From Diphasiastrum complanatum (taxonomy: Eukaryota; Streptophyta; Lycopodiopsida; Lycopodiales; Lycopodiaceae), in contig CM055096.1 in the NCBI GenBank assembly GCA_029204225.1, positions 62,416,957-62,480,956 on the forward strand: a stretch of 64,000 bases of DNA. The letters run 5' to 3'. Both the position numbers and the translations under genes were made by a program. Positions 1 to 11,677 of this stretch are shown one piece after another. Below the pieces are notes generated by a model. It searched no databases and had not been told where the DNA came from. It saw only the letters and a list, made by a program, of their open reading frames with translations. How positions within the stretch are numbered: position 1 is the stretch's first letter; each line of letters opens with the position of its first letter.

Positions 1-2765
1 CTTGTGAAAATTAAGCAAACCAGTAAACTAAGCAAAAAGGAAGCAAGTTGCTTACCATCACAACAATACATCATGCAAGGAGGCGAAAGTCATAGCACCA
101 TCATCTAAGAAGATAGCTACCATATCTATTGTGACTTAGAATGGATCTATTCCAAGAAAGTAAGTATTTGTTTTTGCAAACCATATTGTGCAAAGCAAAC
201 TAATTCTACATAGAACTCAGAAAAGGGGTTGTCATTATCCCTTGGAGCTTTTCCACAATGCCATGTGTATGCCAATTCAATCTGGTAGATTTCCATAAAA
301 GTAGAGGGAAAAGTTGCAATGTAAAAATGAATGCGAAATGGTTTCATTGTGGAGCCTAAAAAGGGACAAGGTTGAATAAGATGGAATATAGCCTATGCGG
401 TTTCTAATTTTGCACTCTAGCCTATGAACTCAAAGGATCTAGAGCTTCCCGTTGAATACGATTTATCATCAACCAACCTACCTATTCTAACTTCGTAATA
501 TCAATTGTTCTAAAACGACTTGTCCTAACCTATGTACCTAACCATGTAAATACATTTTCCATAGAACCCTACTCTTACAAATTACACAATTACATTTGAG
601 TAAAACTCATATTTACAATTACATTGCAATTGCCCAAAGTGGCCTAACACATATTTTACAATTATATTGTCATGGCTAAAGTGGCCTAACATGTAGAATT
701 CGTTCTCACGAGTTTTAAGGTAATGAGACTAAGTTATGATGTGTTATGTAGGGGTGCCATGAAAGATTGATATTTAGTATTTAACACAAATTCAACTATT
801 TTGAGACTATTCATGTTCTCAAATAGAAAATCTCATCTTATAATTCATCTATTGAATATTAAGAATGTAGAACTAATAAGGGTAAAACTAATGTTGTTGT
901 CACATGATACTTAGAGACAATGAATCTACATTCAATTTGGTTAAGAAGTCTCAATATATGAATATAGTCTCAATTTAGTTGAATTTGTGTTATTTGATTA
1001 GTACCATGAATAGCACTATTTAGTTCTTGTTGTCTACTTTCAAAATGTTATATGATCAAAGTAACATTATCATCAAAATATTTTCAATTTTTAGTTGGGT
1101 GGAGGAAAAATATGAACATTCAAAGTTTATATTGCTAATGCTAAAAATTTAGCATGTGTGAATTCTATTAAGGGCGTCTTTAGTCCATTACAAACAATCT
1201 AAATAAAAGGTATTGCATGTACTCCTTTTCCTAAATCAAACCTAGACCTTTGATATGAAGTTAATGATAACCAAGTTATGATATGTCAAACACAAATATA
1301 TTGAGAGTGGGTATGGAACAAATTTGGTTCCAACTATTTTTTTAACTGTATTATGTGACCATAGTAGCATAGGCATAGAAGATCAAGAAAGATTTGTGCA
1401 GAGATTTATACAAACATACAAAGTTTCTTATGTAAAGTGCTAAAATAAGTAACCTATGAATAGCATTAGGGGCTTTTGGTTGGCTCTATAGGTCATCTCA
1501 CACAATGCAAAGAATCCAAGCAAATACTTATTTGGAAACTCATAGTTATAGTTGGATAAGAGTGGTCCAATTTTAATGGAGACTTAGATTCGAAAAGAGA
1601 CACGTTGAAGTCCACACACTTGAAAAGTGGGCATGCCTCTACATGGTTGTATTTTGCAAAAAAAATTCCTTTGTATTTTGTTTATAAATGTGAGCCGATG
1701 TGCTCTAATTAGGATCTTTGTGGTTGTTGCTCAATGTACAATTTAAATAAGGTATTTGCAACGACGCTAAATCTCAGGTAATATTTAGAAATAATAAGAG
1801 ACATTGATTGTGAACTAATGCCAAGTAGGCACTATGGATCTAAAATGTGAGTGTGCAATAGCATGAACATTACAAAAATTATTATGAATCTCAATTTTAG
1901 AAAATCCTACATGACAATAACAACTTATACAAAAGAGGTTTCAAGCAAGACTTTTGTTGAGATAAATGTGAACTTTCAAAGTTTTCTCTCTCAAGTGATG
2001 AAAACAAATGTTTGGACAATAATGGCATCTTCTTCTTTTTGGTAAAAAAAAAAACTCAATATTATGTATTATTTACACATATATGTTAGAAAGGCAAAAC
2101 TCAATCACTTCTTTCCTTCCCAAAGTATCCTCACACAATAAGCTCCAAGTTGAAAGTGATAGTTTGTGCAAAGTTGGCAAGATCTTTCAAAGAAAATCCC
2201 ATGCTTAAAAATTTGTCTTTTGTAAGTGATGATGCTAAGTAATGTCTTTCAAAGAGGTGATACAAGTGTAACTCATCTTGAAAATTTTAATCGATTAACT
2301 CAATACAATAGCGAGACAAACTAGATTTTGAACATCAATAAAGAGCTAGGATAAATTAGAATGAAGTAGATTGTAAACAGAGATCAGAGCTTAGCAAGCA
2401 ACTCGAAAAAGATAGCAAGAGCGTGTGTTACAACCTATTTAAGAGCTTGTAGGTGTAGAATTTCGGCAAATCTTTTGTACTTACATTTCTTATGAATTGA
2501 TAGTAGTTTTTTACTTTATGTTATGTTCGTGCATTCTCTTCCATATCTATTTTCTTTTTGTTGATTTTTATTGCATTCTTGAGTTGAATTAAGTTGCTAT
2601 GTCTATCCATATTTGGCTATCTAGAATCTTTTTTTGGTTGATATTCCCGCTTATGCTTATCCTAAAATTTTCTTCATCGCATTAGAGTGGCTTATAGTAG
2701 CTCAAATATGAGTACACAATTTTTTATTATCTTGCAATTTCAATTTAATTCCTTATTTCAATTGC
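1..2765. other. No recognisable gene; AT-rich degraded DNA
   Basis: I see no long open frame, retroelement motif, primer-binding site or tRNA-like sequence here on either strand. All open frames are under 70 codons and resemble no protein I know. The last 350 bases before 2765 contain a TATTTAA box (near 2440) and T-rich sequence. That would fit a decayed LTR and leader belonging to the copia remnant that follows, but this is inference only. Confidence 0.4.
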
Positions 2766-4100
2766 ACATATGGAGTCAACATTAAAGGTTAAGCTCATTG
2801 ATAGACTCAATGGTGAAGAATTTCTTATATGAACGTTTTGAATAACAATGGTATTGTTAGTAGAAGAATCTAACCTCGAACTAGAAGAAGATGTTGCAAC
2901 CACTACTAGCTCTAATTTCATTAAAATCTTAAGGATTCTCAAGTGTCACATGTGAGTCAAAAGCTCACAATTCCGAGGCCTAGAATATCTTCTCAAATCT
3001 TTAAATAACACTAAAAGCATATTAGCATGTAGTAAGATACTCAAAACTTTTGGACTAAAGCCATAACTACTGCCAATCAACGAGCTACGTTGAATCAAAC
3101 CACCAAGGGAGCATTTTTGGATACCAAGCCAAAGGTGTTGGGCTTTGCATCTATAGTTGTAATTCCTACTTGAGAAAATAAGAAATAAATTGGATGTGGA
3201 ATCTATATGATGCATTTTTATGGGTTATGATGAGCAAGTAAAGGCTTACCAATGATCTAGTTGCACATAAGATGCATATAAGTTAGGCGTGATATTTTAT
3301 GAGGTGATCACAATCATTGTGAGATTAATGTATGATAGTACTAATGAATCTCCATGCTAGAAGGTGACATGGAGACTCCCATATAAGAGGAATCATGTGA
3401 GAAAGCCACACCTCAAGAAGAAAATCATAAGTAGTATCTCCCAATGAGTTGAATTGATTGGTGAGAAGAGAAAGATGAAAGATTACATTTAGATATTTGG
3501 TCTCCTAAAAGTACTTGACTAGAGTTTAAGAAAACACATAAGCAGTTTCAAAAGCTTGTTGAAGATGGAAAGAAGATCTTCCCATAATCAAGCCTGAGGT
3601 CAAAACCATGTTAGTCTTGCACTTATGTCAATCATTGTTAGGAGTAAAAGATTGAATTTTGAAGAGAAAAATGACCAAATCATTTGGCAAGAAGTGATGC
3701 GAAAAGAGGCAAGCTCCATTGACAGACATGATACCTTGGAGCTGGTGGATTAACCAAGACGAAAGAATTCTATTGGTTAGGAGTGGCTATTCATGATTAA
3801 GTACAATGTGGGACAATTTCCAAGAACAAGACATGGTTAATAGTTAAGGAATATGTCCAGTATATAGTCATTGACTATGAAGAGATGTTTGCACTAGTTG
3901 CCAAGTGGACCACTTTGAGGTTGGCTTTTGCTCTTGCATCCTACCTTGGTTTGTAATTACATCAAATGAATGTAAAGTCAACATTATTGAATGGGTTCTT
4001 TAAGTGAGAAAAATAAAAGTTTGCAAAGCTCAAAAAGGCATTATATGGGTTCAAACAAGCTCCTTAAGCATGGTATACCTATCATAGATGATCACTTTCT
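2765..4100 (+). pseudogene. Heavily decayed Ty1/copia polyprotein remnant
   Basis: Three patches of copia protein can be read in order, with many stops and shifts. Near 2770-2850 a frame begins MESTLKVKLIDRLNGEEF, which resembles the start of a copia gag. From about 3060 to 3300 the end of an integrase is readable, closing with FMGYDEQVKAY and VIFYE, the usual GY-SKAY ... DVIFDE pattern. From about 3650 to 4090 comes the fingers and palm of copia reverse transcriptase: a WLF-KY patch, then IDYEEMFALVAKWTTLRLAF, then an altered version of the DVKTAFLNG motif and KALYGFKQAP. The aspartate of RT motif A is changed to N-V-K. The protease, catalytic integrase core and RNase H are missing. It is an old, non-functional copy. 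Confidence 0.75.
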
Positions 4101-4691
4101 CTCAAAGGGGGGCTTACTAGGAGTCTCTTTGATGTCTTGAATCAAAATGAGAGAATTGCTTTGGTGTAAACACTTTTTGAAAGTGTGGTAAAGATAGAAT
4201 GCGAGTTTGAGTAGATTCAATTTGAATAAGTTGGGTACATTGAATCTAGACCCAAAATTAGTAGGGTTAGCATTTTGGTGGGAAAGCCAAGTGGCCAAAT
4301 AGGGTTTGGACCTGCTATAAAAGGATGTAGCTCATGGAGAGAGTAATCTTCTCTCTTCTCTATCTCATTTCATGCTTATACATGGTTCTCTTGGGTTCTA
4401 CTATCCATTGGTGCACTATCTTGGTGATTGCTTGCAATTCTATGTGTAGAATGATCTATATTTGTTATTTTTGGATCCACACGTGTGAAATATAGTAGCT
4501 TGCTGGTTTTTTATGGACAACAACAGTACATAATAATTTCATCCAAGTTTGATCATGTTCTATTGGTGTTTGCATCTCAAATTGTGTGTAGATGCTGATT
4601 TTTCTACATTGGTGAGATTGGTAGTGTATTTCTCTTTCTAACCAAAGATCATTCAAGTAGATTGGATCTTAAGGATCTGAAATCTTTCACA
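4100..4691 (+). repeat. 5' LTR (3' part) of copia element A
   Basis: The sequence ends in TTTCACA directly before a primer-binding site, as an LTR should. A TATAAAA box lies at 4316-4322, about 375 bases before the end. The palindrome CACACGTGTG is at 4478-4487. The left boundary is not visible. The tail resembles that of the LTR ending at 17436 (element G). Confidence 0.6.
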
Positions 4692-4703
4692 TGGTATCAA
4701 AGC
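4692..4703 (+). other. Primer-binding site of copia A (initiator-Met tRNA)
   Basis: TGGTATCAAAGC follows the CA end of the LTR. It matches the standard plant initiator-Met PBS TGGTATCAGAGC with one change (G to A). Confidence 0.85.
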
Positions 4704-5087
4704 TTGTGTTTCAGGTTATGAAGGAGGAAATCAGATCTATCAATGATTTGTTGAAGATATCAAATCTAGAGCATGCTAGAGAGGATTCTACACCAAAATC
4801 GAATTTTTTGCTTTTGTAGATTGGATCTTTTGTAGATCAAAACAATAAATAGGTCAATGTACTTGATCAATTCCGATTTTTGAATCCACATACTGGATTT
4901 GGCTGATTTTCGGATCGTTGGATCAGCCTAAGTGGTGGCTTATAGATTGCATATCAAATTTTCAGCATTTGCATGTAGATTTGGAATAGTCAATTTTTTG
5001 TGAAAGTGATTCTTAATGGCTTGTTGGATGCTCATGCTAACATTGTTACTATTCAAAAGACTTCGCCAAGTTTGATGGAAAGAGATC
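4704..5087 (+). other. Leader of copia A; gag N-terminus lost
   Basis: Untranslated leader between the PBS and the remaining gag frame. The UBN2-type capsid part seen in elements B, C and F should lie here or just after. It is absent, so gag has lost its N-terminal two thirds. Confidence 0.5.
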
Positions 5088-5732
5088 TTGATCAATGAGG
5101 AATATAGGCTTCAAGCAAGAGGTGGATCTACATCGACACTTCAAGAGGATGCTATGTTCACAAAGGGCAAAACCAAAAGTAAGTGGTCTAAAGGGCAAGA
5201 TCAAGTGGATGCTTCTTCAAGTGGCAAAAATATGGATAGATCAAAGCTCAAGTGCTTCTATTGTGGAATCACAGGACACTTTGCAAGTGAGTGCTACAAG
5301 AAGAAGAGAGATCAAGGAGACAAGCAAGGTAATCTTACTCTTGATGAGGATGGTTTGGATGTTCAAGACGAAAATGATGATGCTTTTGTGATGTCTTCAT
5401 GTATGCTTGCTAATGATGGAGATCTAGATCCTTGGTCATATGGAGATGACAAGAGGGTGATCTACACGGCCAATGATGGTGAGTGTGCAATCAAAGGGAT
5501 TGGCACAATTCCTATTTCTCTCTCTACAAATGGGAATGTTCATTTGGAGGATGTCTTGTTTATTCCATCTATTACCAAGAATCTACTTAGTGTGAGTCAA
5601 ATGCTAAGTAAAGGCCTCAAGGTGGAGTTTGATGGAGATGCTTGTTTGATCAAAATAAAGGATGTCTTGATTGGAAAAGATAAAAGGCAAGGGAAGTTGT
5701 TCAAACTTGATGCTTGTGTAATATATTGCTAA
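5088..5732 (+). pseudogene. Copia A gag C-terminus and protease remnant
   Basis: An open frame of 214 codons. Around residues 57-70 it carries a CCHC zinc knuckle, CFYCGITGHFASEC, which binds RNA in the nucleocapsid part of gag. A K-rich linker and an acidic stretch follow. The frame then reads YTANDGECAIKGIGTIP and ITKNLLSVSQML, typical of the C-terminal half of copia protease running into the pre-integrase domain. The protease active site (D-S/T-G-A) expected just before YTAND is missing: the frame passes from DLDPWSYGDD straight into the later part. This looks like a small in-frame deletion that removed the catalytic aspartate. The frame ends about where a frameshift separates it from the integrase. 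Confidence 0.8.
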
Positions 5733-6778
5733 CCAAGTTGGATGTGTTGCAAGGGAGCAAATTTCTATTCAAGAGTTTGGCACAAAAGGATGGGACACCT
5801 CAACTTCAAGTCATTGGAGGTAATGGGGTTGTGATTGGTCTTCCAAGTTCCTTAAGTAATGTCAAGCATGTTTGTGAGTCTTGTGCTTTGTCTAAGTCAC
5901 ATAGACTACCTTATACTAGATCTATTTCTAGATCTACAACTTGTACATTCAGATATTCATGAATTCACTACAATTAGCAATAGTGGAGCTAAGATGTATG
6001 TAACATTCATTGATGATTTTAGTAGATTTTGTTGGATCTATCTACTAAAGAGCAAGGATGAAGTGTATGATGTCTTTTGCAAGTTCAAGAATGCAAGGGA
6101 GAACCAATTTTCCACAAAGATCAAGTGCTTGAGAGGTGACAATGGTGGTGAGTACATATCTAACAAGTTCAAGGCCTTTTGTGAGGGAGCATGGGATCAA
6201 GAGGGAGTATGCAACATCAAGGACCCCACAACAAAATGGAGTGGCTGAAAGGAAGAATAGGACTTTATGTGAAAGTGCTAAAGCTAAGTGCTAATCTTGA
6301 CAAACCATTTTGGGATCAAGCTTTGTTGTGTGCCAATTTCTTGTGCAATAGGTGGCTGAGTGCTATTTTGGATGGAAGGACACCTTTTGAGATGCTATTC
6401 AAGAGGAGGCCGAGTGTCAACTTTCTAAGAACCTTTGGATGCACATGCTATGTCAACATTACTCTTGATGATAGGACCAAGGAGGATCCATCTTCAATAA
6501 GAGGTATTTTTGTTGGATATAGTGAGGTGAGTAAAGTCTACAAGGTTTACATTCCTTCTACTAACAAAGTGATTATTGGTAGAGATGTCATTTTTTATGA
6601 GGGAAACATTCCAAAGGCGTCTTCAAGCATGATTGATGGTAGAGTGGATGGATCTAACATTCTTGATGTTGATGAGAAGGATCTTACTTTGGATGGTGGT
6701 GATGATGGACCTTCATCAAGTCAAAAGCCAAGGAGAACATCAAGAGAAAGACAAGTACCTTCAAGGCTCACATAAGAT
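5714..6778 (+). pseudogene. Copia A integrase, frameshifted
   Basis: The integrase core is spread over three reading frames, so at least two frameshifts are present. A degraded pre-integrase patch (KRMGHLN, near 5790) is followed by LVHSDIHEF (first catalytic Asp), VTFIDDFSRFCWIYLLKSK, and LRGDNGGEY near 6140 (second Asp). The catalytic Glu region, NGVAERKNRTL, is readable near 6236 in another frame. The C-terminal part PFWDQALLCANFLCNRW ... FGCTCYVNI ... GIFVGYSEVSKVYKVY ... VIIGRDVIFYEGN follows in a third frame. DDE-type integrase inserts element cDNA into the chromosome. This copy cannot encode a working enzyme. It is closely related to the integrase fragment at 17720-18340. Confidence 0.85.
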
Positions 6779-6829
6779 CAAAAGGGTAAGCAAGTAGTTT
6801 TTGGAAATTATGTTGCTTTCCTAACCTCT

Positions 6830-7417
6830 TTGGATGAGCCTACAAGTGTAGATCAAGCAAGGAAAGAAGAGGAGTGGATCCAGGCAATGGATCTTGAGTA
6901 TCGATCTCTTATGAAGAGTGGAACATCTTTTGGAGGATCTTCTTGTGTACATGGAGCTATGCAAGTGGATGGATGTTATCTTGCTGTACAATCAAGTAAT
7001 GGATCTGTAAAAAAAAGCTTGTTCAATGACTTTGATGATCAAGTTGAAGATCAAGAGGTTGATCTCAAAGCGCTTCAACTAGTCAAAAGGGAAGTTGGCA
7101 ATTTGGAGCTAGTCAAGAGCATCAAAGGAGAGGTAATTGGCAAAGGTATAATGGATTTGTTTTTACAGCATATTGAAGACTCAAGTAAGGTCAAAGGAGC
7201 AGCAAGGAAGTGTTGTTCAAGTCTACTTTACTTGTTCTATCTCATGTTTGAGCATTTTCATGTGGATGTGTGCAAATTGTCAAGATATGGTAAAACTAGC
7301 TACATTGGTGAGCATTGTTTTGATGTTGGATTTGTACTAGCATTCTTGGATGGTTTTGCTGATGGAAATGAAGCTATTGGAGGTTCATTATTTCACTCAT
7401 TCATGGCCAAGTCATGA
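6830..7417 (+). pseudogene. RT stub fused in frame to an unrecognised sequence
   Basis: The frame opens with EPTSVDQARKEEEWIQAMD and LEYRSLMKSGT, the usual entry of copia reverse transcriptase. Instead of continuing into the fingers and palm it reads SFGGSSCVHGAMQVDGC and stays open for about 160 more codons that match no RT motif. It includes a patch with lysines and acidic residues, and a hydrophobic stretch CCSSLLYLFYLMFEHFHVDV. RT and most of RNase H are therefore replaced by other sequence. The insert may be non-coding sequence in a non-autonomous derivative, or captured DNA. I do not recognise it. Confidence 0.5.
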
Positions 7418-7604
7418 AGGTATGATGGTATCTTGTGGCAAGATGGAGATGGAAGCTCAATCATGGAGTATCATGGTGGATACAAGGCAACAAAGGACAA
7501 AGGAGGAGGAGACATGCAAGCAAAAGACCATCTCGCGTACCAACAGAGGGGACACATCGTGGGTCCTCATAGGCTATGAGGGAGCGTAGGGTGGTAGGCA
7601 TGTC
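7418..7604 (+). other. Purine-rich tail of copia A, function unknown
   Basis: GA- and GGA-rich sequence (for example GGAGGAGGAGACATGC near 7503) continuing the unrecognised insert. I see no gene or LTR start. Confidence 0.3.
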
Positions 7605-8145
7605 TCAAAATAGGTAGTGATATCGCCCTCTGATCTCATAGTATATTGGGCATCTGAAGATAAAGTGCTTATCAGACTCCACCTCACCTAGAGAACATAA
7701 CTGGCAAATCCGCTCCTCTCTGGGAATACAATAGCTAGCTGATGAGAAGACACCCTGAGCTGTCCCAATGTGAATTTGAGACAATGTGATAGTCCCGACT
7801 CCAAGTAGCGTGGCATGACCGGGGTCCCAGATGCATCCAGCTCCAAGAAATCTGTCCGGTAAAAATCTGGTTATGCAAGACGCTAGCTGGTTATGCCAAG
7901 TCCGCTCTAGATATGCGTGATAGAGGAATCGTTTGATATACTGATGGGTGCCTGACTTGACTGTGAAGACGCAGTGAGGAGGATAGTGCAATCTGTATGT
8001 ATCGTCTGTCTGTCTGCCTCTGGTAACGCCTGTATCCTCTGTGTATGAGTAATGAGCTGAAGAGCTGCCTCGATCTGGATAGGTGGAACTGCAAAATCGG
8101 CCAAAAGAATCTCATGTGGAATAAAAGGCTTCGCATGGATACATC
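7605..8145 (-). pseudogene. LINE-like C-terminal zinc domain fragment
   Basis: The minus strand reads through two overlapping frames. The last 50 residues contain ERICQLCSLGEVESDKHF followed by CPIYYEIRGRYHYLF: C-x2-C, then H-x4-C, then a conserved Y-x3-R. This pattern is familiar from the region after the reverse transcriptase of non-LTR retrotransposons (zf-RVT-like). Upstream, in another frame, is a helical stretch starting LADFAVPPIQIEAALQLITH, so a frameshift separates the two parts. The base composition (more G and C) differs from the copia sequence on both sides, and copia sequence resumes after it. I infer a 5'-truncated insertion, though I could not find a target duplication. The family assignment is by motif only. 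Confidence 0.5.
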
Positions 8146-8515
8146 TATTGTTTGTTTGTTGTATTTTTCCAGAGAGTTCAGAGTTGGAAGCATGGTGGAA
8201 TCATTTCATTTACATTCTATTTGATTCTTCATGTTCTAGTTACATCTTGATATGTAAAATTGATGTAAGAAATAGTGAAGCATCACAAGTGGACACTATT
8301 CTCTATATCAATTATGGTTGTTTCTATTTTGAGCATTACATGATCATTGAAAGGAGATCTATTCTTAGAAAGAAGATCATTCTTATGATGGATCAAAGTT
8401 CTATTGTCAAAAACTATGCTAGGAGCAAGCATATTGAGATACAATATCATTTTGTGAGGGAGCAAGTCATTGCTGTTGAAATATTGGAAAAATCTATCTC
8501 ATGTTGTAAGTAGGG
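8146..8515 (+). pseudogene. Copia A 3' segment with RNase H C-terminus
   Basis: Bases 8190-8330 match 18360-18485 almost base for base, including the shared run GTTCTAGTTACATCTTGAT. Both derivatives of this family therefore carry the same non-coding block downstream of integrase. From 8395 the frame reads YARSKHIEIQYHFVREQV, the conserved end of copia RNase H, followed by decayed sequence. RNase H degrades the RNA strand during reverse transcription; only its last 35 residues survive here. Confidence 0.7.
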
Positions 8516-8609
8516 GTCCTAAAAATGCCAAAGATGAATTGAGCTATTTTGGCTTAGTAAAGACTCATCTTAGAATAAAATATTCAAGGTAGGTAGAAGT
8601 AGAAACTTG

Positions 8610-9085
8610 AGCTACCATAGGAATTGCCATTTGTACTTTGCATGCCACATTTAATGCATGAAAATACTAGGTGGCACAATTAGACATATTGAGTGGCTTG
8701 AATAAGTCTAGATAGCTTGAGAGGTGGATTCATAACTCCAATTCAACTCAAAGTAGGAGGAGAGTCCATGGATCTATATATATGTGATGTACTCTCATTG
8801 AGAAGATGATGATTTTTGTGTGTAATGCAAATTTGGAGACTAAGCTCTTTGTGCCCTCTCTCTCTACTCGAGTTTGTACATTCATATTATCTCTCTAGTC
8901 GAGTTGAGACATTTATTGTACTTAGTTTCATATTTTGTTGATAGATCTTGCTTGTAACACAAAAATATTTCTTGTATGATCAGCTTTCCTATTGTCAATC
9001 AATGCTAGTTTGATCTTTATGGTATTATTGGGCTTAGGAGATCAAAAGTACATGTGTAGGGCATCCCACACGTGTGAATTTCACA
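8610..9085 (+). repeat. 5' LTR of copia element B (left edge about)
   Basis: Ends in TTTCACA directly before a perfect PBS. A TATATATATG box is at 8774-8783. The palindrome CACACGTGTG at 9067-9076 lies nine bases before the LTR end. CTCTCTCTACTCGAGTT inside it also occurs in the LTR of element C in near-identical form, so B and C have related LTRs. The start is uncertain because there is no clear polypurine tract before it. Confidence 0.65.
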
Positions 9086-9097
9086 TGGTATCAGAGC
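9086..9097 (+). other. Primer-binding site of copia B
   Basis: TGGTATCAGAGC, a perfect initiator-Met tRNA complement of the usual plant LTR-retrotransposon type, directly after the LTR. Confidence 0.92.
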
Positions 9098-9833
9098 CTA
9101 CCTAAGATTTACAAGCAAATTCAATCAAAAAGTTTGCAAATTTGCTCAGATTTCAAGCTAGAAATTGTCTAGATTCTACTTCCTAGCTAGTTTGCAGTTT
9201 TTTGGTGATTTAGAGCCTCAAACCACTTTGATCGGTCCAGATCAAGTACTGTACAGAATTTCAGGCATGTGTGAAATGTGCCCATTTTCAGTTTGGTGGT
9301 TCTCTCTCACCTTAGATCCAAATTTCATAATTTGGCCCACTAGAAAGCTAGAAATGGTAGAATCTGATGCAATTTGAATCATGACAGTTGGATAAGCCAA
9401 TCAAAAGTTATAAGCTTTTGAATAGCTGTAGGTAGGGCGCCTAGACCTGTGGCAAATCTTGAGTACATGTCATTTATTGCTTGAATGATCACAAAATCAC
9501 CCAAAAGTTGACCAATCTCATCTATATGTGATTTAGGCAAAATTTAGAGGATCTAGGCAAATTGTTTCATACAAATAGATTGTATTTGAGTCAATTTGAC
9601 ATTTTTGGAGTATTTCACACGTGTGAAATTCAGAGAACCACAACTTTTGCCATACTTCATCTTTTTTGATGATTCAAATCTTGTTTTAGAGAGATTGTCA
9701 AAACTAGTGAGATTTATCTCACAGTTTTTTGCTTAGTCTTACATAGGATTTGGTTTTTTGCCCTTGATTGGTTCCTATAGTGAGAAGATAAGCAATTTTT
9801 TCATCCATCTTTTTTTGATTTCCAACATTCTTT
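9098..9833 (+). other. Leader of copia B with 18-base palindrome
   Basis: Untranslated leader. It holds a perfect 18-base palindrome at 9612-9629 (ATTTCACAC / GTGTGAAAT), the same core as in the LTR end. No gene is seen. Confidence 0.6.
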
Positions 9834-10371
9834 ATGGCTTCAATGGGTGCCTTTCTATTAGAAGCAAGTGAAAGATTGTCAACCTCCAATTACTCAATTT
9901 GGAAGGCTAGGATGGAATCTGTCTTAATTTGTGATGGATATTGTATTTGGTATTGAAGAAGAACCACAAATTCCTCAAGAAATTCCAAAGTACAAAAAGA
10001 GAGCTAGGATGGCTCTACATTATATTAAAATGAATGTCTCAAATGACATCTTAAGAGAAATTGGTGCTTGTACTAATGCCAAAGATCCTTGGGATACTCT
10101 CAAGTCCATCTATGAGGCAAAGAATACTTCTAGACTTCTAACACTAAGAAACCAAATTTTTCAAAGTGTACAGAAAAGTGATGAAAGTGCTTCAGCTTAT
10201 GTAATGAGAATTAAAGACCTTCATAGAGAATTGTCATGCATAGGAGACTCCATCAACCAAAATGAACTTGTTCAAGTCATACTTAATGGGTTAAAGGAGG
10301 AATATGACAACCTTGTTCAGAGTTATGCCATTAAGGAGGAGCTACCAAGTTTGGAAGCACTCCAAAGTAAC
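9834..10371 (+). pseudogene. Copia B gag, UBN2-type capsid region
   Basis: The gag start at 9834 reads MASMGAFLLEASERLSTSNY and IWKARMESVLI, the usual copia gag opening. A frameshift near 9930 follows, and the next frame runs from 9931 through the capsid helices: MALHYIKMNVSNDILREIG, AKDPWDTLKSIYEAKNTSRL, LRNQIFQSVQKSDESASAYV and MRIKDLHRELS. This is the gag-polypeptide (UBN2) region that forms the virus-like particle. It is nearly identical at DNA level to 37145-37520 in element F. At about 10371 the match stops abruptly and integrase of a different family begins. The zinc knuckle and protease are missing. Confidence 0.85.
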
Positions 10372-11677
10372 GAATGTCTAGACAATCTATTGTTCTTGAT
10401 CTCGACTATCCTCACAAAACAGTCAAGCTACCTGTCTGTCAAGACTGTCTAGTTGAAAAACAGACTAGGAATCCATTTATGTCAAGCCATCAGCATATTG
10501 CTAGAGGAGTGCTAGATGTTGTACATTCAGATATTTGTGGCCCTATGAAAAATCCTTCGCTGAAGAAAGCCGAGTTTTCATAACCTTTATTGATGAATTT
10601 TTGAGAAGAATGATGGTGTACTTCATAAAGAAGAAATCAGAAGCCTTTAACTGCTTCGGAATCTTCAAGGAGTGTGCAGAAAAGGAGACTGGAATGATGA
10701 TCAAGGCCCTAAGGTCAGATAATGGTGGAGAATATATCTCTGTCGAGTTCAAGGAGTACTGCCAAAGCCAAGGCATTGAGCAGCAATTAATCACTCCTTA
10801 CAGTCCTCAGTCTAATGGCTTAGCTGAGAGGAAGAATCAAACTCTGGTCGAATCTGCTAACTGTATGCTAGCACATGCATCGTTGCCCAGGAGGTTCTGG
10901 GCTGAAGCTGTCTCCACTGCAGCTTACATCCAGAACAAATGTTCAACCAAAGCCCTCTCAGACAAGACACCCCACAAGGTGTGGACAGGCTCCAAGCCTT
11001 CTTTGAAGAACCTAAGAGTATTTGGGTGCGTTGTCTACGTGCAGATCCCAAAGGGGACAAGAAAGAAATTAGACTTCCAAGGTCTAAAGACCATCCTGAT
11101 TGGATATACTTCGTCTGATAACACCTACAAGCTGTACGATCCTGATACCCAGCAAATCTTGTATAGCCGAGATACAGTCTTTATCGAGGATCAGTTCGTT
11201 GACCTCAAAGACAAGGATATTGCTCAAGAAGAACCTTCATCACCTACCATTGACATGACAATCCGAGATTCTAGCTCAGGAATGTCTATCGTCGACCCAC
11301 TACAAGACAACAAATCGGATGAAGATGTTGCTGCTACCCATCAACATATCTCAGGAGCGGTTCATCAGTCGAATCCTCCCAGAAGATCAAGCCAAGTGTG
11401 CGTACAGCCCACAATGTATACTCCTGAGTTTGCCTGTCTTTTAATGCAGGAACTGACAACAGTCGAAGAGGCACTTAGCCAACCAGACTTTGATCTCTGG
11501 AGAGAAGCTATGGACAGAGAGTATTCCTCTCTGATCAAGAATCAGACATGGTCATTAGTCGAAGCTCCTATTGGCTGCAATATTATTGATTACAAATGGA
11601 TCTTTAAGATCAAATATAACGCCAACGGAGCGATTGATCGAAGGAAGGCTAGACTGGTAGCACAAGGATTCACCTAG
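10372..11677 (+). pseudogene. Integrase and RT N-terminus of a second copia family (in B)
   Basis: Two overlapping frames join near 10560. The first has CQDCLVEKQTRNPF and VVHSDICGPMKNPS (zinc-domain cysteines and first catalytic Asp). The second, 380 codons long, has FITFIDEF, LRSDNGGEYIS (second Asp), NGLAERKNQTLVE (catalytic Glu), FWAEAVSTAAYIQNK, FGCVVYVQIPKGTRKK, TILIGYTSSDNTYKLYD and SRDTVFIEDQF. It then runs through an S/D-rich linker into the RT entry (WREAMDREYSSLIKNQTWSL, YKWIFKIKYNANG, RKARLVAQGFT) and stops at 11675. Codon use is visibly more G+C rich than in the gag part before 10371, supporting a different origin. All three catalytic residues of the DDE core are readable. Confidence 0.88.

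Noticed and set aside
7350-7589. Second plus-strand frame overlapping the unrecognised insert
   Set aside because: Purine-rich sequence keeps several frames open; no motif supports either reading.
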